A stretch of 64,000 nt of DNA from Pseudoruegeria sp. SHC-113 (lineage in GTDB: Bacteria > Pseudomonadota > Alphaproteobacteria > Rhodobacterales > Rhodobacteraceae), in NCBI RefSeq assembly GCF_025376885.1, contig NZ_JAHUBR010000005.1, positions 1 through 64,000 on the forward strand, in the 5' to 3' direction. Below are positions 38,201 to 46,964 of the stretch, one piece after another. How positions within the stretch are numbered: position 1 is the stretch's first letter; each line of letters opens with the position of its first letter. Made by a program: the position numbers and the translations under genes. The notes under the pieces were generated by a model. The model did no database searches and was not told the origin of the DNA. It saw only the letters and a list, made by a program, of their open reading frames with translations.

Positions 38201-38454
38201 CGGGCGCGGCTTGTCATCCGGTCGAGCCCCTCAAGGCCGCGAAACGCGTCTTCCTGCGGGTTCACGATCTCGCGTTCCACCTCGGCAGGCGCCGCGCCGG
38301 GCCAAGCGGTTTCCACCACGACGATGGGTTTGCGCACATCGGGCGCAAGCTGGACGGGGATGCGGGTGAGGGCGAGGATGCCGAACATCACCGCCATAAA
38401 GACGATGGCGATGACGGCGACGGGGCGCTCGATTGCGTAGCGGATCGGGTCCAT
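35281..38454 (-). CDS. RND-family efflux transporter (AcrB/HAE1-like inner-membrane pump)
   Basis: 1057-aa proton-driven pump of the resistance-nodulation-division superfamily. It has the expected duplicated layout: one helix, a large periplasmic loop, six helices (about 330-540), a second loop and six more helices (about 850-1030). The motif GIAFAVGMIVDAAIVVLENIYR, with the proton-relay Asp, is in the first membrane block. Length fits the HAE1 family. The ATG at 38454 gives the standard MDPIRYAIERPVAV start; the in-frame extension to 38706 is Arg/Pro-rich shadow of the adaptor gene. It is 4 nt downstream of the adaptor gene. Substrates may be drugs, lipids or metals. Confidence 0.94.
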   Translation of the reverse strand: MDPIRYAIERPVAVIAIVFMAVMFGILALTRIPVQLAPDVRKPIVVVETAWPGAAPAEVEREIVNPQEDAFRGLEGLDRMTSRARTGQAEVTLEFAVGTNVSDVLLLVSNRLDRVGGYPDEASEPTLNTSGADDSPIAWVMVKAGEGVSQPLPNYGDFVEDEIKERLERIDGVSTVNVFGGVSRELQIVVHPDDLARYGLTIPQVVQRLRAENVSLSAGDVDEGKRRYVVRAEGKLDTIDAVENVVLRSETLGTENTLGRVLVKDVADVGFAYKVSNAQLRFRGEQALAFNIVREQGANVISTMDEVQRVLAELQDGPVAREGLVLEQVYDETIYIESAIDLVVQNIWIGGLLAAGVLLLFLRSPRATLVVSLAIPVSIVATFVAMAATGRTLNVISLAGIAFAVGMIVDAAIVVLENIYRLQEKGMRRREAAYHGAKQVWGAVLVSALTTVMVFIPILIMELEAGQLFRDIAVAISVSVLLSLVVAVTVVPALASRILSPKGASTVRLPGIDHFAAGFSWLIMAYVRMTVRFRALGLLFVSAIGTGAALAAIAFLPKLEYLPEGNRNLVFGLLIPPPGYNLATTETIAERIEAVAQPMWEAAPEAETADGTPALSSFFFVATPGNSFVGAATVDESRVAEVIPILSRPIFAEPGTFGFMTQPSLFGRGVGGGRTIEVNISGNELEEILGVAGQAAGIIAGLLPRSEGHQFRPIPGLELGAPEVRLIPDRIRLADAGLTTQDLAATVDAYNDGIRIAEINVGNRRIDLTLKGDATLQDALRTQDIATLPVVTPGGQIVSASGLADVRVTAGPTEIRHLERLRTVTLEVRPSDALPLEAAVELIESEVIAPLQQRGLPPGVRVEVSGTADQLSQTWNAIQINLVVALIIVFLVMAILFESFVLPLVVLVSVPVAAAGGVGGLAVLNRIGTQPLDMLTLLGFVILIGIVVNNAILIVHQTLHHMRQDGMDAVAAIEEATRNRIRPIFMSTLTSVCGMLPLVLFPGAGSELYRGLGAVVVGGLSMSAFLTLLTVPPLLRLALTGRDRVSPDPAAVAAPAE

Positions 38455-38458
38455 CGGC

Positions 38459-39706
38459 CTAGCCCTGTTCGCTGGCGTTGTCGGCCACGACGCGCGGTGC
38501 GGTGTCTTCCGCCGCTGGCCCGCCCTGCGCTTGCGGCGGGCCTTCGGCGGGGCGGCCCGGCGGGCCACCGCCTTCGCCCGCGCCGGGGCGTCCACCGGGG
38601 GCCCCTGCCCCGGCCGGGGCGATGGGCTGGCCGGGGCGCAGGCGTTCGTTGCCGCGCACCACGACCTCATCGCCCAGTTGCAGGCCCGAAAGCACCTCAA
38701 AAGCACCGCCCACCGCCGCGCCGATTTCCACCGGGCGCGGGGCTGCCGTGCCGCCGTCGTTCACGAAGACGCTCCAGCCGCCGCGCGCCTGCACCAGCGC
38801 ATCCTTGGGCACCACGAGCACCTCGCGCGGGGCGCTGGTGGGCAGATCGAGTGAGATCGACTGCCCCACCGCCTTCGGCCCCGCCGCCTGCGTGATCGCA
38901 AACAGCACCGGGCGCGTCTGGGTGTTGGCATATTCGGTGGGCAGGATGGCCCGCAACGACAGGTTCAGCCGCGCACCCGTGGCCGTCTGGGCGGCAACGT
39001 CGCGGCCCGTTTCCAGCACGTCCACCAGCTGGCTCGGCACATTGGCGCGCACTTCGATCTGATCCAGATCCAGCAGCGAGACGACCTCGCTGCCCGCGTT
39101 CACATATTGCCCGACCTGCGTGGACAGCGTGAGCACCACGCCATCGAAAGGCGCGCGGATGGTGGCGTTGCGCAGGGTGTAGCTGGCCTCGTCCATCGTG
39201 TTGCGCGCCGCCGCGATGCGCGCCATGGCCTCCTGCATCAGCCCTGTGGCCTCGGCCAGCGCGCTTTGGCGCTCTTCCAGCGATGCATCGGAGATATTGG
39301 CGCTTGCGCGCAAGGTCTGGGCGCGCTCGAAGGCCTTGCGGGCGCGGTCCAGCCGCGCTTCGGCCACCTGCACCCCGGCTTCGGCGATGGCCAACTGGCT
39401 TTCGGCCCGCCGCGCCTCGATCTGCAGCAGTTCCATATCAAGCTGGGCAAGGATGTCGCCCTTCTCCACCCGGCTGCCCACACGCACCGGCACCTCCACC
39501 GCCACGCCCGGCACCCGCGCCGCCACCGCGCTTTCGCGCTCCGCCACCACTTGCCCGAACACGCGCGTGGTGTCGCTCATCTCCACCAGCGTGACAGGCG
39601 CTGTTTCCACCCCGGCGGGCCTGCCTTGGGCAGCGGCGGAAACGGCGGTCAGGACTATGACGGCGAAGGCCGCCAAGGCGGGCAAGGGGGGGCGCTGAAA
39701 TGTCAT
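38459..39706 (-). CDS. RND efflux periplasmic adaptor (membrane fusion protein)
   Basis: 415-aa adaptor linking the pump to an outer-membrane channel. A Sec signal (residues about 1-26) is followed by a beta-barrel/lipoyl half (GQVVAERESAVAARVPG), a long coiled-coil hairpin (about 85-170), the second lipoyl half (ATIRAPFDGVV) and a beta-barrel domain. The last 60 residues are a Gly/Pro/Ala-rich tail, longer than usual for the family. No outer-membrane factor gene is adjacent, so a shared TolC is assumed. I used the ATG at 39706; 39766 is in frame but has a worse signal. Confidence 0.92.
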   Translation of the reverse strand: MTFQRPPLPALAAFAVIVLTAVSAAAQGRPAGVETAPVTLVEMSDTTRVFGQVVAERESAVAARVPGVAVEVPVRVGSRVEKGDILAQLDMELLQIEARRAESQLAIAEAGVQVAEARLDRARKAFERAQTLRASANISDASLEERQSALAEATGLMQEAMARIAAARNTMDEASYTLRNATIRAPFDGVVLTLSTQVGQYVNAGSEVVSLLDLDQIEVRANVPSQLVDVLETGRDVAAQTATGARLNLSLRAILPTEYANTQTRPVLFAITQAAGPKAVGQSISLDLPTSAPREVLVVPKDALVQARGGWSVFVNDGGTAAPRPVEIGAAVGGAFEVLSGLQLGDEVVVRGNERLRPGQPIAPAGAGAPGGRPGAGEGGGPPGRPAEGPPQAQGGPAAEDTAPRVVADNASEQG

Positions 39707-39800
39707 CGGGGCTCTCACGAAGGCGGCTATACCAACGTATACGGAGCGGCCCGCCGTTCGGATCAATCGCAGCTTGCAAAAAGCGCCCCGCGGGCGCGGA

Positions 39801-40556
39801 TCACTCCGCCCGCAGCGAGGGCAGATCCACGGCGGGCATCGTCTGTTTCAGCTCGTCGATGTCGCTGGCGTTCTTGTCCAGCAACGTACAGACGCGCTGG
39901 CGCGCCAGATCCGGGTTGCGATCGCGGATCGCCTCGGCAATCCAGACGTGATCGGGGATGTTGCGGATGAAGCCTTCGTTGGCGTGGGTGAAGAGGCTGA
40001 AATTGCTCAGCAACAGCCGCTCGATGGCGGTGGCGAGCGAGCGCAGCAACGGGTTGCCCGAGGCCGCCAGCAGCACCTTGTGATACTCGGTGTCCCAATG
40101 CACGGCCTGCGCCGCCGTGCCGCCCTTCGCGCCCATCTTCTCGCAGCATTCAAACAGCCGCAGGATCTGTGTGGCGCTGGCGCGCGTGGCGGCGAGCGCG
40201 GCGGCCTCGGGCTCGATGATCCGGCGCAGTTCGGACAGCGACTGGATCAGCGCCTCATTGGTGGCGGTGTCCTGAATGAGCCAGTCGATCACCTGCGGAT
40301 CGAGCAGGTTCCACTCCTCCGGCGGGCGCACCGTGGTGCCCTTCTTGCGCGCCGACACCACGAGGTTCTTGCCCGCCAGCGTTTTCACCGCCTCGCGCAC
40401 CGCGTTGCGGCTGGCGCCGAATTCCTCGATCAGTTCTTGCTCGAACAGCACATGTTCCTCGCGGCCCATCTCGCCCGAGACGATGCGGCGGCCCAGCACG
40501 TCGATGATGTGCTGGGTGATATTGGGCCGCTGTGCGGGCTTGGCCGGATCGGTCAT
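39801..40556 (-). CDS. GntR-family transcriptional regulator (FCD subfamily)
   Basis: 251-aa regulator with an N-terminal winged helix (residues about 12-78, including FGASRNAVREAVKTLAGKNLV) and an FCD domain (about 95-235). A likely metal site is in WDTEYHKVLLAA with later His residues (THANEGF, DHVWIAEAI). The sequence resembles the sugar-acid/galactonate type (DgoR-like). It is transcribed divergently from the ABC sugar operon at 40963 and is its probable regulator; the ACACATGTGT palindrome at its own start suggests autoregulation. Confidence 0.92.
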   Translation of the reverse strand: MTDPAKPAQRPNITQHIIDVLGRRIVSGEMGREEHVLFEQELIEEFGASRNAVREAVKTLAGKNLVVSARKKGTTVRPPEEWNLLDPQVIDWLIQDTATNEALIQSLSELRRIIEPEAAALAATRASATQILRLFECCEKMGAKGGTAAQAVHWDTEYHKVLLAASGNPLLRSLATAIERLLLSNFSLFTHANEGFIRNIPDHVWIAEAIRDRNPDLARQRVCTLLDKNASDIDELKQTMPAVDLPSLRAE

Positions 40557-40962
40557 CTACACATGTGTCCCTGTGGGGCGGCCCGCAGGCGCTGCGGTTG
40601 CCTGATAAAGCCCGGCCTCTGACTGCGCGTCAACCTTGCGCGCCGCGCATCTGGCACGGGATTGGCTCCCTTTGGACCTTCGTTTTTGCGGCAGCACGTC
40701 GGCTCTCCTCCTCAGCCTGAACGCCCGGCCCTTCCGGCAAAGGGCGCATCAGTTTCGCGGAAACATCCCATCCTCAAGTCCCACTTGTCAAATATTAAAT
40801 ACTACTTGAAATGATGTCATGTCCCACTTAACAATTTCTGCACGGTGAGATTCGCGCAGCCCTGCCGCGCCGCTCGCCGCAGATGTTCACTGGCCGCCGC
40901 CGCAGGGAGGAGACCCGCCGCGACAGGCCGCAAAGGACTGAACCATGGGGGAGGAGACCCAA
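40557..40962. promoter_or_regulatory. Divergent control region between GntR and sugar ABC operon
   Basis: 406 bp with no credible gene. A perfect 10-bp palindrome, ACACATGTGT, lies at 40559-40568 next to the GntR start. About 110-180 bp before the binding-protein gene (near 40780-40850) is an A/T-rich stretch with CACTTG-like hexamers repeated three times and ATGATGTCAT, the probable promoter/operator of the ABC operon. The rest shows nothing distinctive. Confidence 0.5.
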
Positions 40963-42240
40963 ATGAAAGCGACGAAGAAAACCGCGCTGCGCGCAGGCTG
41001 CGCCAGCCTCGTGGCCCTCGGCCTCTGCGCATCTGCCGCGCAGGCCCAACCCAAAACCAACATGATGCACCAATGGGCGCAGGGTTCTGAAGCCGCCGCC
41101 ATCGCCAAGCTGGGTGAGATGTTCGAAGCCGCCGGCGGCGTCTGGGAGCAGACGGCCATCTCCGGCCACACCTCCAACACGCTCGCCAAGCTGCGCTCTG
41201 ACGTGGTGGCCGGCAACGCGCCCGCCGCCGTGCAGCTCAAGGGGCCGGAAATCGCCGAGTGGAACGCCGCCGGGGCCACCGCGAACCTCGACGCCACCGC
41301 CGCCGAGCAGGGCTGGGACGCCGTGGTCGCGCCCGAGCTGCTGACGGTGATGAAGCCGACCGGCAACTGGGTCGCCGCGCCGATGAACATCCACCGCGTG
41401 AACTGGCTCTACTCCTCGCGCGCCATCCTCGATGAGCTTGGCATCGCCGTGCCCACCACCTGGGCCGAGTTCAACGACGCCTGCGACAAGATCCAGGCCG
41501 CCGGGAAGATCTGCATCGCCCATGGCGCGGCGGATTGGTCCGACACCACGACCTTTGACAGCGTCGTTTACGGCATGGACGCCGAGCTCTATCGCAAGGC
41601 CTTCCAGGAAGCCGATCTGGACGCGCTGCGCAGCGATGGCATGGTCAAGGCCTTTGAGCAGCTGCGCAAGATGGTCGGCTACATGGATGACGGCATCAAC
41701 GGCCGCTCCTGGGAGCAGTCGATGACGATGACGATGACCGGCGAAGCCGCCTTCTTCCTGATGGGCGACTGGACGGTGGCCTCCGCCAACCTCGCCGGCT
41801 TCTCCGAGGACACCGATTACTACTGCACCCAGACGCCGGTGGACTGGGGCGGCAACGGCTTCATCCTGAACTCCGACTCCGTCGTTTTCTTCAAGCAGAA
41901 GGACGACGACTACATCGAAGGCCAGAAGCTGCTGGCCGAGATCATCATGTCGCCGGAGTTCCAATCCACCTTCAACGTGGCCAAGGGCTCGATCCCGGCG
42001 CGCACTGATGTGGATCTTTCCGTGGGCGGTTTCACCAAATGCCAGCAGCAGGGGCTTGAGGATCTGAAAGCCTCCGTTTCTGAGGGCACGCTGGTGCGCT
42101 CCATGGCCCACAACATGACGGTTCTGCAGAAGTTCCGCGGCGCGATGATGGAAGTCATCACCGAGTTTGTCGCCGACGACAGCATCTCTGCCGAAGAGGC
42201 CGCCAACCAGCTGGCGGATGCGGTCGAACTGCAGATGTAA
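40963..42240 (+). CDS. Sugar-type ABC transporter substrate-binding protein
   Basis: 425-aa periplasmic binding protein of the family-1 carbohydrate type, with a Sec signal peptide (about 28 residues, ending AQA). The start at 40963 follows GGAGGAG at a good distance; the in-frame ATG at 40945 overlaps that ribosome site. A run of domains typical of COG1653 follows, including TWAEFNDACDKIQAAG. It is paralogous to the binding protein at 685. First gene of a complete importer operon (binding protein, two permeases, ATPase). The ligand is not evident; a GntR of sugar-acid type next door hints at a sugar or sugar acid. Confidence 0.94.
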   Translation: MKATKKTALRAGCASLVALGLCASAAQAQPKTNMMHQWAQGSEAAAIAKLGEMFEAAGGVWEQTAISGHTSNTLAKLRSDVVAGNAPAAVQLKGPEIAEWNAAGATANLDATAAEQGWDAVVAPELLTVMKPTGNWVAAPMNIHRVNWLYSSRAILDELGIAVPTTWAEFNDACDKIQAAGKICIAHGAADWSDTTTFDSVVYGMDAELYRKAFQEADLDALRSDGMVKAFEQLRKMVGYMDDGINGRSWEQSMTMTMTGEAAFFLMGDWTVASANLAGFSEDTDYYCTQTPVDWGGNGFILNSDSVVFFKQKDDDYIEGQKLLAEIIMSPEFQSTFNVAKGSIPARTDVDLSVGGFTKCQQQGLEDLKASVSEGTLVRSMAHNMTVLQKFRGAMMEVITEFVADDSISAEEAANQLADAVELQM

Positions 42241-42250
42241 GCTCTCCCTG

Positions 42251-42294
42251 CCGCCCCGGCCGCGTCCACGTCTTTGGGCCGGGGCGGTTTTTTT
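42251..42294 (+). terminator. Intrinsic terminator-like hairpin inside the ABC operon
   Basis: CCGCCCCGGCC (42251-42261) pairs with GGCCGGGGCGG (42277-42287) and is followed by seven T residues. It lies between the binding-protein gene and the first permease gene, so it is a strong candidate for partial termination that keeps permease levels below binding-protein levels. Confidence 0.85.
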
Positions 42295-42339
42295 CGACCC
42301 TTCGTCTCCCCGTCGGCAGACTGGCAGAAGGAGCCCGCC

Positions 42340-43254
42340 GTGCCCCCCGAACCCAAAACCCGATCCGCGCACCGCTGGGGCGAGATCACGCCGCAGATGG
42401 TACTGGTGCCCAGTGTCATCGTCGCCGCGATCTACGTGATCGGCTTCACGATCTGGACCTTCTGGATCTCGCTCTCCACCTCCACCCTGCTGCCCGATCC
42501 GACCTACGCGGGCTTTGGCGAATACGCCAAGCTCTGGGGCAGCAAACGCTGGACGGTGGCCTATCAGAACCTCTTCATCTTCGGCACGCTCTACGTGCTG
42601 GGCACGCTTCTGGTGGGCACGCTTCTGGCCGTGCTGATCGACCAGCGGGTGAAGTTCGAATCCATCTGGCGCACGATCTACCTCTATCCGCTGGCAATCT
42701 CCTTCATCGTGACCGGCACCGTCTGGCGCTGGATCTTCCACCCCAACACCGGCGTGGAACTGGCCCTGCACGACATGGGCTGGGCGGCGGCCAAGTTCGA
42801 CTGGATCACCGATCGCGATCTGGCGCTTTACGTGGTGGTGATCACCGGCATCTGGCACGCCTCGGGCTTTGCCATGGCGCTGATCCTCGCCGGCCTGCGC
42901 TCGGTTGATGGCGATCTGGTGAAGGCCGCGCAGATCGACGGCGCCTCCATGCCGCGCATCTACCGCAAGGTGGTGCTGCCCACGATCTGGCCGATCTTCA
43001 TCGCCGTCACCGTGGTGCTACTGCAATTCGCCATCAAGACCTATGACCTCGTCGTGGCGCTCACCCAAGGTGGCCCCGGCGTGGCCACCACCGTGCCCGC
43101 GATCGTTGTCTATGACCTCATGTTCCAGCGCGGCCAGATCGCGCAAGGGGCGGCGGCAGCCGTGATGATCCTCGTGGCGCTGGCCGCCGTGCTGATCCCC
43201 TACGCGCTGTGGATGGCGGTGCAGAAACGCAAGGAGGGCGCCCGCCATGGCTGA
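42340..43254 (+). CDS. ABC sugar transporter permease (MalF/UgpA-like)
   Basis: 304-aa inner-membrane permease with six predicted helices. The EAA loop, VKAAQIDGASMPRIYRKVVLP, is near residues 213-233. I used the GTG at 42340 because AGAAGGAG lies 6-7 nt upstream; the longer frame from 42274 runs through the terminator hairpin. It overlaps the second permease by 8 nt. Confidence 0.92.
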   Translation: MPPEPKTRSAHRWGEITPQMVLVPSVIVAAIYVIGFTIWTFWISLSTSTLLPDPTYAGFGEYAKLWGSKRWTVAYQNLFIFGTLYVLGTLLVGTLLAVLIDQRVKFESIWRTIYLYPLAISFIVTGTVWRWIFHPNTGVELALHDMGWAAAKFDWITDRDLALYVVVITGIWHASGFAMALILAGLRSVDGDLVKAAQIDGASMPRIYRKVVLPTIWPIFIAVTVVLLQFAIKTYDLVVALTQGGPGVATTVPAIVVYDLMFQRGQIAQGAAAAVMILVALAAVLIPYALWMAVQKRKEGARHG

Positions 43255-44149
43255 GACCCATCAGCAATTCGACCCGCTGTCCACCGGCAGCCGCGGCCGC
43301 CAGATCACCGCGAAATCCATCGTCTACGGCGCGCTTGGCCTCTTTGCGCTGATCTACATCGCGCCGCTGCTGATCATCCTTCTGAACACGCTACGCCCGC
43401 TGGACGACATCGTGCGCACCGGCTTCATCGCCCTGCCCGAGGCAGAAACCGCTTCGCTGAAATACTGGGCCGAGGCCTGGGGCAGCTTCTGCATCGGCGG
43501 CACCTGCGAGGGCGTTTCGCGCTTCTACAAGAACTCGCTCCTGATGACGATCCCGGCCACCGTGCTTTCCACGATGTTCGGCCTGCTCAACGGCTATATC
43601 CTGTCGAAATGGCGCTTCCGCTATGACGGCTGGGTCTTCGGGCTGATCACGCTGGGGGTCTTCATGCCGCAGCAGATGACGCTGCTGCCCTGGGCCTGGA
43701 TGCTGGGCAAGCTGGGGCTCTCCAACACCATCGCCGGGCTCGTTCTGGTGCACACGGTGCAAGGGATCTCCTTCACCACGCTGTTCTGCCGCAACTACTT
43801 CGTCTCGATACCGGACGATCTGATCAAGGCGGCGCGCATCGACGGCGCGGGCTTCTGGCGCATCTTCCGCCGGATCATCCTGCCGCTCTCGCCGCCCATC
43901 GTCATCGTCACCGTGATCTGGCAGTTCACCGGCATCTGGAACGAGTTCCTCTTCGGCACCGTGTTCACCTCCGGCGGCAACCAGCCGATCACCTCCGCCA
44001 TCGTCGCCTTCTCCGGCAGCGGCACCGGCGAGCGCCACTACAACGTGGAGGCCGCCGCCGTGATCATGGCCGCCATCCCGCCGCTCATCATCTACGTCGT
44101 GGGAGGCAAGTACTTCGTGCGTGGCCTCACGCAGGGCGCTGTCAAATAA
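43247..44149 (+). CDS. ABC sugar transporter permease (MalG/UgpE-like)
   Basis: 300-aa second permease of the same importer, with six predicted helices. The EAA loop, LIKAARIDGAGFWRIFRRIILP, is near residues 191-212. The start overlaps the end of the first permease gene by 8 nt; the stop is 15 nt before the ATPase gene. The N-terminal 25 residues are cytosolic, then come helix 1 and a periplasmic loop with two cysteines (FCIGGTCEG). Confidence 0.93.
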   Translation: MAETHQQFDPLSTGSRGRQITAKSIVYGALGLFALIYIAPLLIILLNTLRPLDDIVRTGFIALPEAETASLKYWAEAWGSFCIGGTCEGVSRFYKNSLLMTIPATVLSTMFGLLNGYILSKWRFRYDGWVFGLITLGVFMPQQMTLLPWAWMLGKLGLSNTIAGLVLVHTVQGISFTTLFCRNYFVSIPDDLIKAARIDGAGFWRIFRRIILPLSPPIVIVTVIWQFTGIWNEFLFGTVFTSGGNQPITSAIVAFSGSGTGERHYNVEAAAVIMAAIPPLIIYVVGGKYFVRGLTQGAVK

Positions 44150-44164
44150 CAGGAACCGCTGATC

Positions 44165-45262
44165 ATGTCCTCACTCACCATCAAGGATCTCCGCAAGAGC
44201 TACGGGTCCGTCGAGGTTCTGACCGACATCAACCTTGAAGCCGAAAGCGGCGAGTTCATCGCGCTCGTGGGCCCCTCGGGCTGCGGCAAGTCCACACTGC
44301 TGAACATCATCGCGGGGCTGGAAAGCGTCACCAGCGGGCAGGTCGCCATCGAGGGGCGCACCGTGAACGATGATGCGCCCAAGGACCGCGACATCGCCAT
44401 GGTCTTCCAGTCCTACGCGCTCTACCCCACTATGACGGTGCGCGAGAACATGACCTTCGGCATGGAGTGCCGCAACGTGCCCAAGGCCGAGCAGAAGGAA
44501 ACCGTGCAACGCGTGGCGGAGCTTCTGCAGATCGGCCCGCTGCTGGATCGCAAGCCGAGCCAGCTTTCGGGCGGGCAGCGGCAGCGGGTGGCCATGGGCC
44601 GCGCGCTGGTGCGCGATCCCAAGCTGTTCCTGTTCGACGAGCCGCTCTCCAACCTTGATGCCAAACTGCGCATCGAGATGCGTTCGGAAATCAAGAAGCT
44701 GCACCAGCGCGTCGGCAAGACGACCGTCTACGTCACCCACGATCAGGTGGAGGCCATGACGCTCGCCAGCCGCATCGCGGTGATGTTCAAAGGCGTGCTG
44801 CAGCAATACGACACGCCTAAGGAAATCTACGAGCGCCCGCGCAACATGTTCGTGGCGGGCTTCATGGGCTCGCCGACGATGAATTTCCTTGAAGCCACCG
44901 TCACGCTCGCGGGCGGCACCCCCGCCCTGCGCTTGGCCGGTGTGAAAAGCCCCCTGCCCCTGCCCGACGGCAAATTCGCCAGCCTCACGGAGGGGCAGCA
45001 GGTGATCCTCGGCGCGCGGCCGGAACATTTCAACCCGGTCCACGCCCACCGCGGCGACGCCACGGCCCGCGTCACCGTGCTGGTGGATATGGTGGAGCCG
45101 ACGGGCTCGGAAACCATCCTGATGGCCAGCCTCAACGGACAGCCCGTGGTGGCGAGCGTGGAGCCCGACGACGCGCCGGACGAAGGCCAGCCCATCGAGC
45201 TGGCCCTGAACATGAGCAAGATCTGCCTGTTCGATCCGAAAACCGAGCTGCGGTTGGAATAA
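44165..45262 (+). CDS. ABC sugar transporter ATP-binding protein (MalK/UgpC family)
   Basis: 365-aa ATPase that powers the importer. Walker A is GPSGCGKST (residues about 36-44), the signature is LSGGQRQRV (about 134), Walker B is LFLFDEP (about 155), and the switch His is in VTHDQ. The C-terminal part (about 235-365) is the MalK-type OB-fold regulatory domain, with ARPEHF. It is the last gene of the operon, converging on the leftward gene at 45270 with only 7 nt between. Confidence 0.94.
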   Translation: MSSLTIKDLRKSYGSVEVLTDINLEAESGEFIALVGPSGCGKSTLLNIIAGLESVTSGQVAIEGRTVNDDAPKDRDIAMVFQSYALYPTMTVRENMTFGMECRNVPKAEQKETVQRVAELLQIGPLLDRKPSQLSGGQRQRVAMGRALVRDPKLFLFDEPLSNLDAKLRIEMRSEIKKLHQRVGKTTVYVTHDQVEAMTLASRIAVMFKGVLQQYDTPKEIYERPRNMFVAGFMGSPTMNFLEATVTLAGGTPALRLAGVKSPLPLPDGKFASLTEGQQVILGARPEHFNPVHAHRGDATARVTVLVDMVEPTGSETILMASLNGQPVVASVEPDDAPDEGQPIELALNMSKICLFDPKTELRLE

Positions 45263-45269
45263 AGCCGCC

Positions 45270-46298
45270 TCAGCCCGCGGGCAGGATCTTCACTTCGGCG
45301 TTGATCTTCTCCACATAGCCCGAAATTGCCTCGGCGCTTTCAGGCTGGTAGAGGCGGATCACCTGCGTCCAGCCCGGCTGCACATCCATGCTGTTGGGCT
45401 GGCCGGGGCAATTGTAGCGGAAGGTGATGGAACCATCGTCATTGGCGGTGGCCGCGCGGTCATTGAGCGCGAAATTCTCCTCCACGATCCAGCTTTCCGC
45501 GCTGTAGGTGGTGACGGAGAAGAACGCCCCCTCGTCATATTTCAGCGGCGGGCGCGGCAGGGTCATTTCCGAACAGGCCCCTTCCGCCGAAGCGCCTTCG
45601 GGCACGATCGTCGAGATATAGACGGCATCCTTGTAGGGCAGCCCGCCCCAGCCCTTGGCGGTGGCGATCAGGAACATCTCCGGGTCCACATCCTCGGGCC
45701 GCCCGAAAAACAGCTCCGGCTTGTCGGCCTCACCCGCCCGCGCCACCAACGCGGCGCGCACCTCATCTAGGCTTTTGGTGTCAAAGCCTTTTGGCGGGTA
45801 AGGTTCCGCCGAGGCCGCCTCGATCCCGAAACCATCCTGATGCGCATAGGCGGCGGCTAGGCCAGCCTCATCGGTGGAGCGCAGGCCCGTGCGCATGTTG
45901 AGGAAAACGTAGCGCCCGGTCGTCAGATCCTCAGGCGTCAGCGTCACGCTTTCGCCTGCGTAGAGCACGTGCAGCGTGTAGTGGGCCTCATCGATGATCT
46001 GGATCATCGAGAGGTAATCCCACGCCGGGTTGCTGATCGTCGCGCCGCCCATCGTGTCCACCACAGCGTGGCTGTAGAGCACATCCTTGTTCTCCGTGAT
46101 CACGAATTGGTTCTCGGGCCCGGACGGCTCCCGTGAATGGCGGATGGTGTTGATGGCGTGCTCGGCGGAATGCTCCGCCATGTAGCGATCCGTTTCCGCG
46201 ATGGTGAAATTCTCAAGCGTGACGGGCGTGCCCTCGGCATGCGCCGCCCCGGCAACCATCAGCGCCACAACGGCGGCGGCGCGTTTTGATCCATTCAT
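45270..46298 (-). CDS. Exported DUF1254/DUF1214-type protein
   Basis: 342-aa protein with a Sec signal peptide (about 21 residues, ending AHA). The C-terminal part, with YSAESWIVEENFALNDRAAT and a DGSITFRYNCPG segment, resembles DUF1214 domains found in envelope proteins of unknown function. The start at 46298 has GGGAG about 8 nt upstream; the longer frame to 46325 is less likely. A link to the zinc operon upstream is possible from orientation only (125 nt gap). Confidence 0.75.
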   Translation of the reverse strand: MNGSKRAAAVVALMVAGAAHAEGTPVTLENFTIAETDRYMAEHSAEHAINTIRHSREPSGPENQFVITENKDVLYSHAVVDTMGGATISNPAWDYLSMIQIIDEAHYTLHVLYAGESVTLTPEDLTTGRYVFLNMRTGLRSTDEAGLAAAYAHQDGFGIEAASAEPYPPKGFDTKSLDEVRAALVARAGEADKPELFFGRPEDVDPEMFLIATAKGWGGLPYKDAVYISTIVPEGASAEGACSEMTLPRPPLKYDEGAFFSVTTYSAESWIVEENFALNDRAATANDDGSITFRYNCPGQPNSMDVQPGWTQVIRLYQPESAEAISGYVEKINAEVKILPAG

Positions 46299-46422
46299 CA
46301 ACAAACTCCCTTCCGAAACCAACACGGGCGCGGCAACCCACGCCCACCCGGCATTGCTAGCATGGGTGTTCTGGCACTTTGGGGTAAAGACTACGTTGAT
46401 GCAGGCCAGCCCGGCCCCTGCT

Positions 46423-46938
46423 CTACGCTTTGTAGCGGCGGATCTTGCTGGCTTCGATGGTGTAGCCCACTTCGGCCAATTCGGTGCTCGTGACGGCCGT
46501 GTTGAACAGCCCCGTCACCTCGACGGGGTCAAACAGATCCGACATCTCGTAAGGCTTCGCGCTGTGCACCAGCACAAGCTGGTTCGCGGGCGGGGGCGGC
46601 ACATGGATGCAGGCCCCAACGAAAGGCGCGAGGATGAATTGCGTCACCCCCGTTGCACTGAATTCCAGCGGCACCACGAAGCCCGGCAGGCGCACCTCCT
46701 GCCCGTTGTAGGCCTCCGTCACGCCGGAGGCCGCGACCTGCTCGAAGCCGGTGGACAATTCGCCATGCTGCACCACGCCCAGCTCGCGGATCTCTTCCAG
46801 CAGCGTGACGTCGCTGCCCGTCGGGATCAGGTCGGCCCAGTCAAGCTCCGTCACATCCTTCCAGAAGGCCTGCGCGGGCAGCGCGGGGGCGAGCCCGGCG
46901 GCGGCGAGCGTGGTAAGGAGATGGCGGCGTGTGGGCAA
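46423..46938 (-). CDS. Exported DUF3299 protein (ZrgE-like)
   Basis: 171-aa protein with a twin-Arg-like N terminus (MPTRRHLLTTLAAAGLAPALPAQA split by a cleavage site near 24). The body has LDWADLIP and the hallmark FVGACIHVPPPPANQLVLV, typical of DUF3299 proteins. Such proteins are encoded with the ABC genes of zinc-regulated Zrg loci. It is the last gene of the zinc-type operon, 26 nt after the permease. A metal-related periplasmic function is likely but unproven. Confidence 0.82.
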   Translation of the reverse strand: MPTRRHLLTTLAAAGLAPALPAQAFWKDVTELDWADLIPTGSDVTLLEEIRELGVVQHGELSTGFEQVAASGVTEAYNGQEVRLPGFVVPLEFSATGVTQFILAPFVGACIHVPPPPANQLVLVHSAKPYEMSDLFDPVEVTGLFNTAVTSTELAEVGYTIEASKIRRYKA

Positions 46939-46964
46939 AGGCGGCTCCCTTCAATGGCTCAATA